A stretch of DNA of 38,864 bases from the NCBI GenBank assembly GCA_003153775.1, contig PMBI01000082.1, positions 1 through 38,864 on the forward strand, written 5' to 3'. The notes under the pieces are model-generated. The model saw nothing but the letters and a program-made list of their open reading frames with translations. It did not search any database and was not told the DNA's origin. This DNA is from Syntrophaceae bacterium (lineage in GTDB: Bacteria; Desulfobacterota; Syntrophia; Syntrophales; UBA2185). This document shows positions 32,734-38,864 of the stretch, piece by piece. Within the stretch, counting starts at the first letter, position 1, and the number at the start of each line of letters is the position of its first letter. The translations under genes and the position numbers were made by a program.

Positions 32734-32761
32734 ATATCGGCTCTTTGGTGAAAAAACTTTA
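32734..32761 (-). promoter_or_regulatory. sigma-28 (FliA) flagellar promoter
   Basis: On the - strand, TAAAGTTT (32761-32754, 8/8 to consensus), a 12-base spacer and GCCGATAT (32741-32734, 7/8). The enterobacterial consensus spacer is 11. The predicted start is about 25 bases before ATG 32702. Confidence 0.8.
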
Positions 32762-32856
32762 ATCCCGGATTAAGAAAAAAAAGCACGACACGGGGCGACA
32801 TCACTTTCCGTCATCCGCCTTTTGAAAGACCGGGGGCATGTTTTTTTACGAGGGCG

Positions 32857-33597
32857 TCACCTTTGCATTTGTGAGGGTATCGGCTGCACCCATTTGTTCG
32901 TACGCCCATCGTAGAACCACTTATCAGGGAATCCGCGGCGTTTGGTGAAAGAGGGTCTCCTCGCCCATGAAGTCAGCTCTCTGTAGGCCTGGTGGAGTTT
33001 TCTGAACGTCGCCGCATCGCCTCCAAGGTCGGGGTGATGTACCTTCGCCTGCCTGCGATACGCTTCTTTTACGCTCTTTTGCAGTTCTGCCGCATTCAAT
33101 TGGGCTTTGTCGAGTTTAAGATGAGATAAGTGCGTCGCCTTGATGGAAGGGACTTTTACCATCGACGGTTTAACAGAGATTAACGGCGCGCCGGTTTTGA
33201 CGGCTTTTCCGAGAAGATGGAATGACGCGAGGTATCTCTTGTTCGTCCGCTTTCTTTCATTCCACCAGATATTTCCCAGCATGTCGGCCATCCTGCTGAA
33301 GTCTTCGGCAGGCTTGCTTCCGGGAGACCGCGGATAAAAGAAGCTGAATATCTGCTCAGACCCGTAGGGGAGCATGTCCATTATTATCATGACTTCGGAA
33401 AAATAGAACGTCGCGTACTTTGCATTCAGGGCCCTTATCAGGCCCGTTCTTACATCCAACTTGTAAAGGAGACGTTTCCGGCATTCCATGGAGCAGTATT
33501 TACGCCGGGCCGTCTTCAGCGTAGCACCACAGGCAAGGCATCTGCCCTTTTTGCTGCCGTTGGGCTCGATTATATTTCTTACAATTAATTGTTTCAT
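32857..33597 (-). CDS. orphan J-domain protein with N-terminal zinc finger
   Basis: A 246-aa protein. Residues 20-39 are a Cys4 zinc ribbon (CLAC, then CSMEC: C20, C23, C35, C39). The middle (45-165) is basic and aromatic with no family recognised. The C-terminal part (about 165-208) is a J domain with HPD at 188-190 in AYRRQAKVHHPDLGGDAATFRKLHQAYREL. The end is Trp-rich (DKWFYDGRTNKWVQP). It lacks the G/F and Cys-rich regions of DnaJ, so it would recruit Hsp70 to a specific client. ATG 33597 is chosen because the promoter at 33620-33648 excludes the upstream Met at 33666; no SD is visible, suggesting a near-leaderless mRNA. Confidence 0.85.
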   Translation of the reverse strand: MKQLIVRNIIEPNGSKKGRCLACGATLKTARRKYCSMECRKRLLYKLDVRTGLIRALNAKYATFYFSEVMIIMDMLPYGSEQIFSFFYPRSPGSKPAEDFSRMADMLGNIWWNERKRTNKRYLASFHLLGKAVKTGAPLISVKPSMVKVPSIKATHLSHLKLDKAQLNAAELQKSVKEAYRRQAKVHHPDLGGDAATFRKLHQAYRELTSWARRPSFTKRRGFPDKWFYDGRTNKWVQPIPSQMQR

Positions 33598-33619
33598 ATT
33601 CAAATAATATAGACAGAAG

Positions 33620-33648
33620 ATGCTATTACAGAAATCGATCAATGTCAA
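33620..33648 (-). promoter_or_regulatory. sigma-70 type promoter for the J-domain gene
   Basis: On the - strand, TTGACA (33648-33643, 6/6), a 17-base spacer and TAGCAT (33625-33620, 4/6). Transcription would start about 15 bases before ATG 33597. Confidence 0.6.
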
Positions 33649-33667
33649 TGCCCTTCCGAATTTCACC

Positions 33668-33696
33668 TTGCCTGAATCGGCATTATCTAATATAAA
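33668..33696 (+). promoter_or_regulatory. sigma-70 type promoter for the secreted protein gene at 33749
   Basis: TTGCCT (33668-33673, 4/6), a 17-base spacer, TATAAA (33691-33696, 5/6). It is divergent from the J-domain promoter, with 20 bases between the two -35 boxes. Confidence 0.5.
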
Positions 33697-33710
33697 AATA
33701 AGGACATGGA

Positions 33711-33734
33711 AAATAGAGACGGCTGTCCCTATTT
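33711..33734. repeat. 24-bp imperfect palindrome
   Basis: AAATAG-A-GAC-GGCT-GTC-C-CTATTT is symmetric in its outer arms and GAC/GTC core. It lies in the leader of the 33749 gene, just before the SD AGGAGG. The motif AAATAGnGAC recurs at about 34416-34427 (AAATAGAGGGAC). Such palindromes often belong to REP-like families; none can be confirmed here. Confidence 0.5.
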
Positions 33735-33748
33735 AATAGGAGGACGGT

Positions 33749-34294
33749 ATGAGGGGAAACAGAATCTTTATGTCAAAAGAAATTATCAGAAACTCGGTTC
33801 TGCTGATAGCAATGATAATGAGCGTTACAGTAACACAGGGCGTTGTGGCTGAAAACCAAGATATAAAGGTCAATGTGAAAAAAGATGGCAAAGCCAATGA
33901 ATCATCTGCTGAAAGGACTCAGAAATCTATATGTAAAAAAGTGGCAGCCTTGCTTAAGAAAAATAAAATTGCCGAATACATGCCTGAAAGAAGAGATTTC
34001 GATCCTAACGGTTCCGAGTATCTTAATATTGATATTGACGGTGATGGCAAAGCAGACAAAATAATTGTTAGTACGGGGGCTGCAGAATCTTTACTTGCAG
34101 TACATCTTTCCACTGGCGGTGAATATGATGTTGAAGTAAGCGGTTTTATAACAATAATTAGATTTGAAGACAATATTTATGCGGTTGTGACCTATCGGGA
34201 ATGGAACGCGGCTAAAGATAATGATAAAATAATTGGCTATCGATTATATAAATTAACCAAAGACACAGCTATTATAGTCTGCGATAATTTTTGA
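33749..34294 (+). CDS. secreted protein of unknown function with DxDGDG calcium loop
   Basis: A 181-aa exported protein. The signal peptide runs to about residue 34 (cleavage near GVVAEN). A Lys-rich linker follows, then a domain with the loop DIDGDGKAD (95-103), typical of dockerin/FG-GAP type Ca2+ sites. Beta-rich sequence fills the rest, ending with a single Cys near the C-terminus. AGGAGG lies 5 bases before ATG 33749. The gene is clearly more AT-rich than its neighbours and flanked by short repeats, which suggests recent acquisition. No specific function is recognised. Confidence 0.75.
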   Translation: MRGNRIFMSKEIIRNSVLLIAMIMSVTVTQGVVAENQDIKVNVKKDGKANESSAERTQKSICKKVAALLKKNKIAEYMPERRDFDPNGSEYLNIDIDGDGKADKIIVSTGAAESLLAVHLSTGGEYDVEVSGFITIIRFEDNIYAVVTYREWNAAKDNDKIIGYRLYKLTKDTAIIVCDNF

Positions 34295-34303
34295 GGAGGA
34301 GAA

Positions 34304-34438
34304 ATGGTGTCAGGTCTTAACGTGTGGCACATTGGTGGCATATTGGGGTCGGACCAAGTTAAGTATTAAAAAGTTAATTCGGGGGACACCTTACTTAATT
34401 CGGAGCGCAAAAGTGGAAATAGAGGGACGAGACACTGT
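34304..34438. repeat. relict repeat-rich intergenic segment
   Basis: The 144 bases between two secreted-protein genes contain TTAATTCGG twice (34374-34382, 34395-34403) and the inverted pair TTAAGTA/TACTTAA (34359-34365, 34392-34398). They also hold phrases such as GGTGTCAGGTCTTAA and GGGGGACACC, which resemble, from memory, sequences flanking IS200-like/REP-associated transposases. No transposase frame is present. Confidence 0.35.
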
Positions 34439-35146
34439 ATGAGAATTCTCTTAGCTTTCATTTTGTCTATTTCTTTCTTCGTCATTTGTCCGGATGCGGC
34501 GGTAGCCCGGGTCTTCGTCTATGATGATGTGGCTCTGAAGGGCCATGAAGTCATGCTCAGAGCCGAGACGAGGGGAACGCTTCTAAGCAAAGGCGGAGAG
34601 GTTGTGGAATTCATCGTCGATGGGAGACCTATCGGGAAGAACCTTTCCGGGAGAGACGGATTTGCAGTAAAAACATTTGTCCCGACAAGAACAGGCCTCT
34701 ATAAAATCAATGTGAAATCCGGCGAAGACAAGGACAGCGGAATACTCCTGGCATTGGAAAAAAGAACGCGGATTGTTTTTATCGATGTTGGAGGCTCTTT
34801 GCTGGAAGGGCCGTTCGAAGCGGAGAAACCGGGAAGCAGCAAAGCTGTAACAAGAATCCATAAAAGATTTCCCATCGTGTATCTCATAAAGGGTCTCTTG
34901 AGTGCGGAATCTGTGAGATCATGGCTAAAGAAAAACAATTTCCCTGTTGCGCCTGTGCTCCCCTGGGGTCAGGGCGAGGTATTCAGGGAAATCAAAGAAA
35001 GGGATTTGCAGATCAAGGCGATAATCGGCGGGCCGGACGTGATTGAATCCGCCCGGGAGTATAAGCCCCTTGCCTTCAGTTTTGATTCCATGGAGGACGC
35101 GGAAGTCGTCGAGAATTGGAAAGAGATAGAAAAGAAGCTAAAGTAA
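34439..35146 (+). CDS. secreted protein with beta-sandwich and degenerate HAD-like domain
   Basis: A 235-aa exported protein. The signal peptide is about 1-23 (cleavage near AVARV). Residues 25-105 resemble an Ig-like/beta-sandwich domain (FIVDGRPIGKNLSGRDGFAVKTFVP). Residues 110-235 look like a HAD-fold domain related to LNS2/lipin-type phosphatases: IVFIDVGGSLLEG (about 112-124), YLIKGLLSAESVRSWLKKNNFPVAPVL, IKAIIGGPDVIESAREY. The catalytic DxD is broken (DVGG; first Asp116 kept, second replaced by Gly), so phosphatase activity is doubtful. AGAGGGA is 11 bases before ATG 34439, a weak SD. Confidence 0.7.
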   Translation: MRILLAFILSISFFVICPDAAVARVFVYDDVALKGHEVMLRAETRGTLLSKGGEVVEFIVDGRPIGKNLSGRDGFAVKTFVPTRTGLYKINVKSGEDKDSGILLALEKRTRIVFIDVGGSLLEGPFEAEKPGSSKAVTRIHKRFPIVYLIKGLLSAESVRSWLKKNNFPVAPVLPWGQGEVFREIKERDLQIKAIIGGPDVIESAREYKPLAFSFDSMEDAEVVENWKEIEKKLK

Positions 35147-35261
35147 TTTTTTCTCTCACTGCAAATACTCAAGACCTTTCCATATTGAAAGTTTCTTTCA
35201 TCCCCTTGTCCCAGTTATCCCAGAGGAACGCGTCCACCTTTCCATCGTGCGTTTCTGCGCA

Positions 35262-35969
35262 TCAAATTCCCAGATAGGCCTTCTTCACGTCTTCGTTATG
35301 GAGAAGCGCGTCGGCAGAACCTTCGAGAGTGATACAGCCGTTTTCCATGACGTAGCCGCGGTGGGCGACCTTGAGCGCCATGTGGGCGTTCTGTTCCACG
35401 AGGAAAATTGTCGTTCCGCTTTCGGTGTTGATTTTTCTGATAATGTCGAAAATCAGTTTGACGAAAATAGGGCCGAGACCCAAAGAAGGCTCGTCGAGAA
35501 GGAGCAGGCGCGGCCTTGCCATGAGCGCCCGCGAGATGGCCAGCATCTGCTGCTCCCCGCCGCTCAGAGTGCCGCCTTGTTGATAACGTCTTTCCGCGAG
35601 GATGGGAAAGAGTTCGAAGATGTGATTCACGTCTTTTTTTATGTCTGCCTTGTCCCTCCTGAGAAAGGCTCCCATGTCCAGATTTTCCATGACCGTGAGG
35701 CGGGGAAATATGCGGCGGCCCTCCGGTACGAGAGAAATTCCCGATGCGACGATGTCATCCGGGCTCAGGTCCTGAATCGGTTTACCGTCAAACAGAATTT
35801 CGCCTGCTCTCGGAGGCACTATGCCGGAGATGGACATGAGGGTGGTCGTTTTGCCGGCGCCGTTCGCGCCTATCAGGGTGATGATCTCTCCCTCGGATAC
35901 TTCTATGGAGAGATCCTTCAATACCTGGACGTTGCCGTAAAAAGTCTGGACGTTGTGGAGTCTAAGCAC
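35262..35969 (-). CDS. livF: branched-chain amino acid type ABC transporter ATPase
   Basis: One of two ATPases of a LivFGHM-type importer; the substrate may be branched-chain amino acids, other amides or aromatic acids. The 235-aa protein has Walker A GANGAGKTT (34-42), EGRRIFPRLTVMENL, signature LSGGEQQMLAISRAL and Walker B LLLLDEPSLGLG. Start is GTG 35969 overlapping the livG end by 8 bases, with GGGGGAAG upstream. After its stop the same frame stays open for 30 more codons. The 115-base gap to the convergent gene has only a short GAAAG/CTTTC stem. Confidence 0.95.
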   Translation of the reverse strand: MLRLHNVQTFYGNVQVLKDLSIEVSEGEIITLIGANGAGKTTTLMSISGIVPPRAGEILFDGKPIQDLSPDDIVASGISLVPEGRRIFPRLTVMENLDMGAFLRRDKADIKKDVNHIFELFPILAERRYQQGGTLSGGEQQMLAISRALMARPRLLLLDEPSLGLGPIFVKLIFDIIRKINTESGTTIFLVEQNAHMALKVAHRGYVMENGCITLEGSADALLHNEDVKKAYLGI

Positions 35970-36750
35970 TGACGTCTTCCCCCAAATATGCCGTTATCAC
36001 TTCCGGATTCTGCCTGATTTCCTGCGGCGTCCCGCGGGCGAGCATTTCGCCGTAGTCCATGACGTAAACGGAGTCGGAAAGCCCCATGACCAGCTTCATA
36101 TCGTGCTCAATGAGAAATACGGAAATCTCCCATTCATCGCGGATGCTGATGATCAGCGCTTCCAGGTCTCTTGTTTCCTGAGGATTCATGCCGGCCGCGG
36201 GCTCGTCGAGGAGGAGCAGAAAGGGATCGGTGGCTAAAGCCCTTGCGATCTCGAGGCGGCGCTGGGCGCCGTACGGGAGGTTTATCGCGAGTTGATTTAC
36301 GTGTTCTTTAAGGCCGATCTTTTTCAGGATTTCATAGCTTCTCGCAACAATGGCTTTTTCTTCCGCCATCGTACCCTTGTCCCTGAGGATGGCGCCGAGG
36401 ACACCGGTATCCGTGCGGCAGTGACGGCCGATCATAACATTTTCCAGAACCGTCATATCAGGGAATATCCGTATATTCTGAAACGTCCTGGCCACGCCGC
36501 TTTCCGTCACCTTGTGAATATTGATACCGGTGATCCTCTTCTGCCTCCCGCCCGGAGGGGTAATGAAGATGTCGCCCCCCGTGGGAGAGTAGATACCGGT
36601 GATGCAATTGAAGAAAGTCGTCTTGCCCGCGCCGTTGGGTCCGATAAGGGCGGTAATCTGTCCGGGCAGGACGTCGATGTCAACTCGGTCCAACGCCTTC
36701 AAACCACCGAAATTCATGCTGAGATTTTTTGCTTCAAGTATAGGGTTCAT
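35962..36750 (-). CDS. livG: branched-chain amino acid type ABC transporter ATPase
   Basis: Second ATPase of the importer. The 262-aa protein has Walker A GPNGAGKTT (37-45), ARTFQNIRIFPDMTVLENVMIG (the LivG-type Q-loop region), signature LPYGAQRRLEIARAL and Walker B LLLLDEPAAGMN, with switch His in IEHDMKLVMGL. The C-terminal tail is of LivG/BCAAT type. No strong SD is visible before ATG 36750; 57 bases separate it from livM. Confidence 0.96.
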   Translation of the reverse strand: MNPILEAKNLSMNFGGLKALDRVDIDVLPGQITALIGPNGAGKTTFFNCITGIYSPTGGDIFITPPGGRQKRITGINIHKVTESGVARTFQNIRIFPDMTVLENVMIGRHCRTDTGVLGAILRDKGTMAEEKAIVARSYEILKKIGLKEHVNQLAINLPYGAQRRLEIARALATDPFLLLLDEPAAGMNPQETRDLEALIISIRDEWEISVFLIEHDMKLVMGLSDSVYVMDYGEMLARGTPQEIRQNPEVITAYLGEDVSA

Positions 36751-36807
36751 AATTTATTTTCTGCTTACCGCATGCAGGGGACTGGCGATAAAAATTAAAT
36801 ACACTGT

Positions 36808-38037
36808 TTATTCTTCCTCCGTATGAAATTCATAAGTCTTGCGGACGCCCGTGACAATCCCCTGGGGACGGAAGATCATCATGATCACCATGATGATTCC
36901 GAAGAGCAGCATCCGGTAATCGCTGAAGGCGCGGAGGTATTCCGGGAGCAATATGAGAAGGAGGGCACCGATGATGATGCCGATGATAGAACCCGTTCCG
37001 CCCAGAACCACGATGGAGAGGATCATGGCTGATTCGAGAAAGGTGAAGCTTGCCGGGTTGACGAAGGTGGTCTTGGCCGCAAAGATGACACCGACAAGGC
37101 CGGCCCAGGTAGAACCTAAGGCAAAGGCAGTCAGTTTGACCATGGTCTTATTAATACCCATGGCCTGGCAGGCGATTTCGTCCTCCCGGAGGGCAAGGAG
37201 CGCCCGCCCTATCCTTGAATCCTGCAGGCGGTTCACGACAAAGATTGTGATGATGCAAAGGAGTATCATGAGAAAATACAGGTATACTGTGGCATCGTGC
37301 ATGCCCATCTCCATGCCGAAAAGGCCTGGCCGCGGTATCCCGGAGATGCCGCTCGGGCCGAAGGAAAACTCGTTCCAGTTCTCCAGGACCAATCTCGTGA
37401 TTTCACCGAAGCCCAAGGTTACGATAGCAAGATAATCTCCCTGAAGCCGCAGTACCGGCAAAGCGAGTAGGACGCCCAGGATAGTGGCGGCAAGGGCGCC
37501 GAGTGGCAACGCGAGCCAGAAGCCGACTCCGAAATGGTGATAGAGAAGCGCATACGTGTAGGCGCCTGCTGCATAGAAGGCTACGTAGCCCAGATTCAAA
37601 AGTCCCGCCTGGCCCACGACGATATTAAGGCCGAGGCCCAGGACGACATACATGAGAGCGGTGGTCATTATATTCGTCTGGTAGATGGATGAGACAAAGG
37701 GGAAGAAGAGAGCGATAACCGCCACAATTCCGAGCGAGGGAAGAGACAGCCTCTTCTCGCTCACGAGGCGTTGCAGGTAAGACTTGCGTCCTCCCTGCGC
37801 ACCGATGCCCTCCTTCCTTGCGGATATGGCCTTTCCTGACATATAGCGCCAGACAAAGGAAAGGATAAAACTGCCGGCGCCGATATAAAGCATGTTCATC
37901 CAGCGCCACTCGATGATGTTCTCGATGGTATTGACCCGTATTACCATGATGGGGAAGGTGAGAAACATGAACCATAACGAAACCACGACAGCTTGTTTCA
38001 TGCCTTCCATGTATTTTGTGTAGTTCAACGTACTCAT
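36808..38037 (-). CDS. livM: branched-chain amino acid type ABC transporter permease
   Basis: Inner membrane permease, 409 aa. Two membrane segments near the N-terminus (about 14-70) precede the BPD_transp_2 core (from about 105), which has some eight helices: VVGQAGLLNLGYVAFYAAGAYTYALL and the EAA-like ALREDEIACQAMGINKTMVKLTAFALGS. ATG 38037 makes an ATGA overlap with the livH stop. Confidence 0.95.
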   Translation of the reverse strand: MSTLNYTKYMEGMKQAVVVSLWFMFLTFPIMVIRVNTIENIIEWRWMNMLYIGAGSFILSFVWRYMSGKAISARKEGIGAQGGRKSYLQRLVSEKRLSLPSLGIVAVIALFFPFVSSIYQTNIMTTALMYVVLGLGLNIVVGQAGLLNLGYVAFYAAGAYTYALLYHHFGVGFWLALPLGALAATILGVLLALPVLRLQGDYLAIVTLGFGEITRLVLENWNEFSFGPSGISGIPRPGLFGMEMGMHDATVYLYFLMILLCIITIFVVNRLQDSRIGRALLALREDEIACQAMGINKTMVKLTAFALGSTWAGLVGVIFAAKTTFVNPASFTFLESAMILSIVVLGGTGSIIGIIIGALLLILLPEYLRAFSDYRMLLFGIIMVIMMIFRPQGIVTGVRKTYEFHTEEE

Positions 38038-38864
38038 ACCTTCTGCGTTGTTTTATGGCCTAAGAGCCCTGAGGGCTTGATAATCAAAATAACGATAAGA
38101 AGGACAAAGGCAAACACATCTTCGTAATCACTGGAGACATAACCCGTGGCGAAACTCTCCGTGCAACCCAGCACCAGGGCGCCGAGAACTGCGCCGGGGA
38201 TGCTGCCGATCCCTCCGAGAACCGCGGCAGTAAAGGCTTTGATCCCCGCAAGAAATCCGATGTAAAAGTTGATCCTTCCGACGTGAGACGCGATCAATAC
38301 CCCTCCTATGGCGGCCAGTGCCGAGCCTATGATGAAGGTGTTCGAGATTACGCGGTTGACGTTAACGCCCACGAGCATGGCCATGTTCCTGTCCTGTGCC
38401 GTAGCCCGCATGGCTTTCCCCATTCTCGTGAATTTGATGAGCAGCGTCAGGAGCACCATGATCACTGCCGTAGTCCCAATAATGATAAATTCCGTTGAGC
38501 CTATGAAACCGACGTAATTCGCCAGGAATGGGAGATCGGGCAATAGATTCGGGAAGGGGAGAAAGTCTGAGGTCTGGGCCAGAAGGATGTAATTCTGAAG
38601 AAAGATGGACATGCCGATGGCGCTGATCAGAGGCGAAAGACGGGAAGCCTGGCGTAAGGGCTTGTAGGCGACTTTCTCTACGGTGAAGCCGTAGGCGGCG
38701 GAGTAGATTACAGCGACAACGGACGCGAGGATCAGGACGGAAAGACCGCTCATTCCCGACATGGCGAGGACGCCGGCAACAATCAGGGCTGTAAAGGCGC
38801 CGATCATGTAGATCTCACCATGGGCAAAATTTATCAGTTCAATGATGCCGTAGACCATGGTGTA
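38034..38864 (-). CDS. livH: branched-chain amino acid type ABC transporter permease, 5' end cut by the window
   Basis: Inner membrane permease forming the channel with LivM. The visible part starts YTMVYGIIELINFAHGEIYMIGAF, and the family normally has a further 20-30 residues before this, so the ATG at 38858 is internal. Later blocks include TAQDRNMAMLVGVNVNRVI and FTAAVLGGIGSIPGAVLGAL, characteristic of LivH. The substrate-binding protein gene (livK) is not in the window, so substrate cannot be guessed from context. Confidence 0.95.
   Translation of the reverse strand, partial: YTMVYGIIELINFAHGEIYMIGAFTALIVAGVLAMSGMSGLSVLILASVVAVIYSAAYGFTVEKVAYKPLRQASRLSPLISAIGMSIFLQNYILLAQTSDFLPFPNLLPDLPFLANYVGFIGSTEFIIIGTTAVIMVLLTLLIKFTRMGKAMRATAQDRNMAMLVGVNVNRVISNTFIIGSALAAIGGVLIASHVGRINFYIGFLAGIKAFTAAVLGGIGSIPGAVLGALVLGCTESFATGYVSSDYEDVFAFVLLIVILIIKPSGLLGHKTTQKV

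Noticed and set aside
35262-35264. TGA of livF as a selenocysteine codon
   Set aside because: LivF ends normally at this point, there is no SECIS-like hairpin that I can recognise, and no ABC ATPase is known to use Sec.
1-38864. CRISPR arrays, tRNA/rRNA genes, complete insertion sequences, prophage genes
   Set aside because: I read for regular direct repeats, TpsiC-like arms and transposase or integrase motifs and saw none that hold up.

Overview
The window looks like chromosomal DNA of an anaerobic deltaproteobacterium (Desulfobacterota / syntrophic type). This is inferred from gene content only: a tungsten-type aldehyde ferredoxin oxidoreductase, the early-cobalt (anaerobic) cobalamin pathway, a branched-chain amino acid type ABC transporter, and a sigma-28 type flagellar promoter. 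No rRNA, tRNA, CRISPR array, complete insertion sequence or phage gene was recognised. Both end genes run off the window: a PAS histidine kinase on the left and livH on the right.

Bases 1-9500 are a patchwork of mostly single genes, mainly on the + strand. They comprise the histidine kinase, a secreted FGE-fold protein, a carboxymuconolactone decarboxylase/AhpD-like protein with a Cys-rich tail, a GNAT acetyltransferase, NADH pyrophosphatase (nudC), a small membrane protein, a stand-alone cyclic-nucleotide-binding domain protein and a secreted TPR protein. Three small proteins of unknown function are also present; their starts are set by good Shine-Dalgarno (SD) sites. Two copies of a 51-bp intergenic repeat follow stop codons here.

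Bases 9500-18000 hold RNase D (- strand), divergent from the oxidoreductase. Next come typA, which has an intrinsic terminator/attenuator directly before its start, then a lipoprotein combining WD40-type repeats with a caspase-like peptidase domain, and a small Coa1-like membrane protein.

Bases 18160-32340 are one long - strand cobalamin operon. A promoter candidate and a clear cobalamin riboswitch lead into 15 tightly packed genes: cobD-cbiP fusion, cobA-type adenosyltransferase, cbiA, cbiC, cbiX, cbiM(N), cbiQ, cbiO, cbiD, cbiE, cbiL, cbiF, cbiG, cbiH, cbiJ. The genes are mostly joined by ATGA overlaps. Together they import cobalt (CbiMNQO), insert it into sirohydrochlorin (CbiX), build and contract the corrin ring (CbiL, F, G, H, D, E, J, C), and amidate, adenosylate and prepare the aminopropanol arm (CbiA, CbiP, CobA, CobD). 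Not encoded in the window are CbiT, CbiB and the nucleotide-loop genes (cobU, cobS, cobT).

Bases 32355-35146 are accessory. They include a 115-aa FlgC-like rod protein behind a near-consensus sigma-28 promoter, an orphan zinc-finger plus J-domain protein, and two secreted proteins surrounded by short palindromic or relict repeats. Bases 35262-38864 are livF, livG, livM and livH (partial) on the - strand.

The most interesting items for follow-up are the orphan sigma-28-driven mini rod protein, the CobD-CbiP fusion and pathway gaps, the caspase-WD40 lipoprotein, the typA leader terminator and the altered Fe-S motif in the oxidoreductase.
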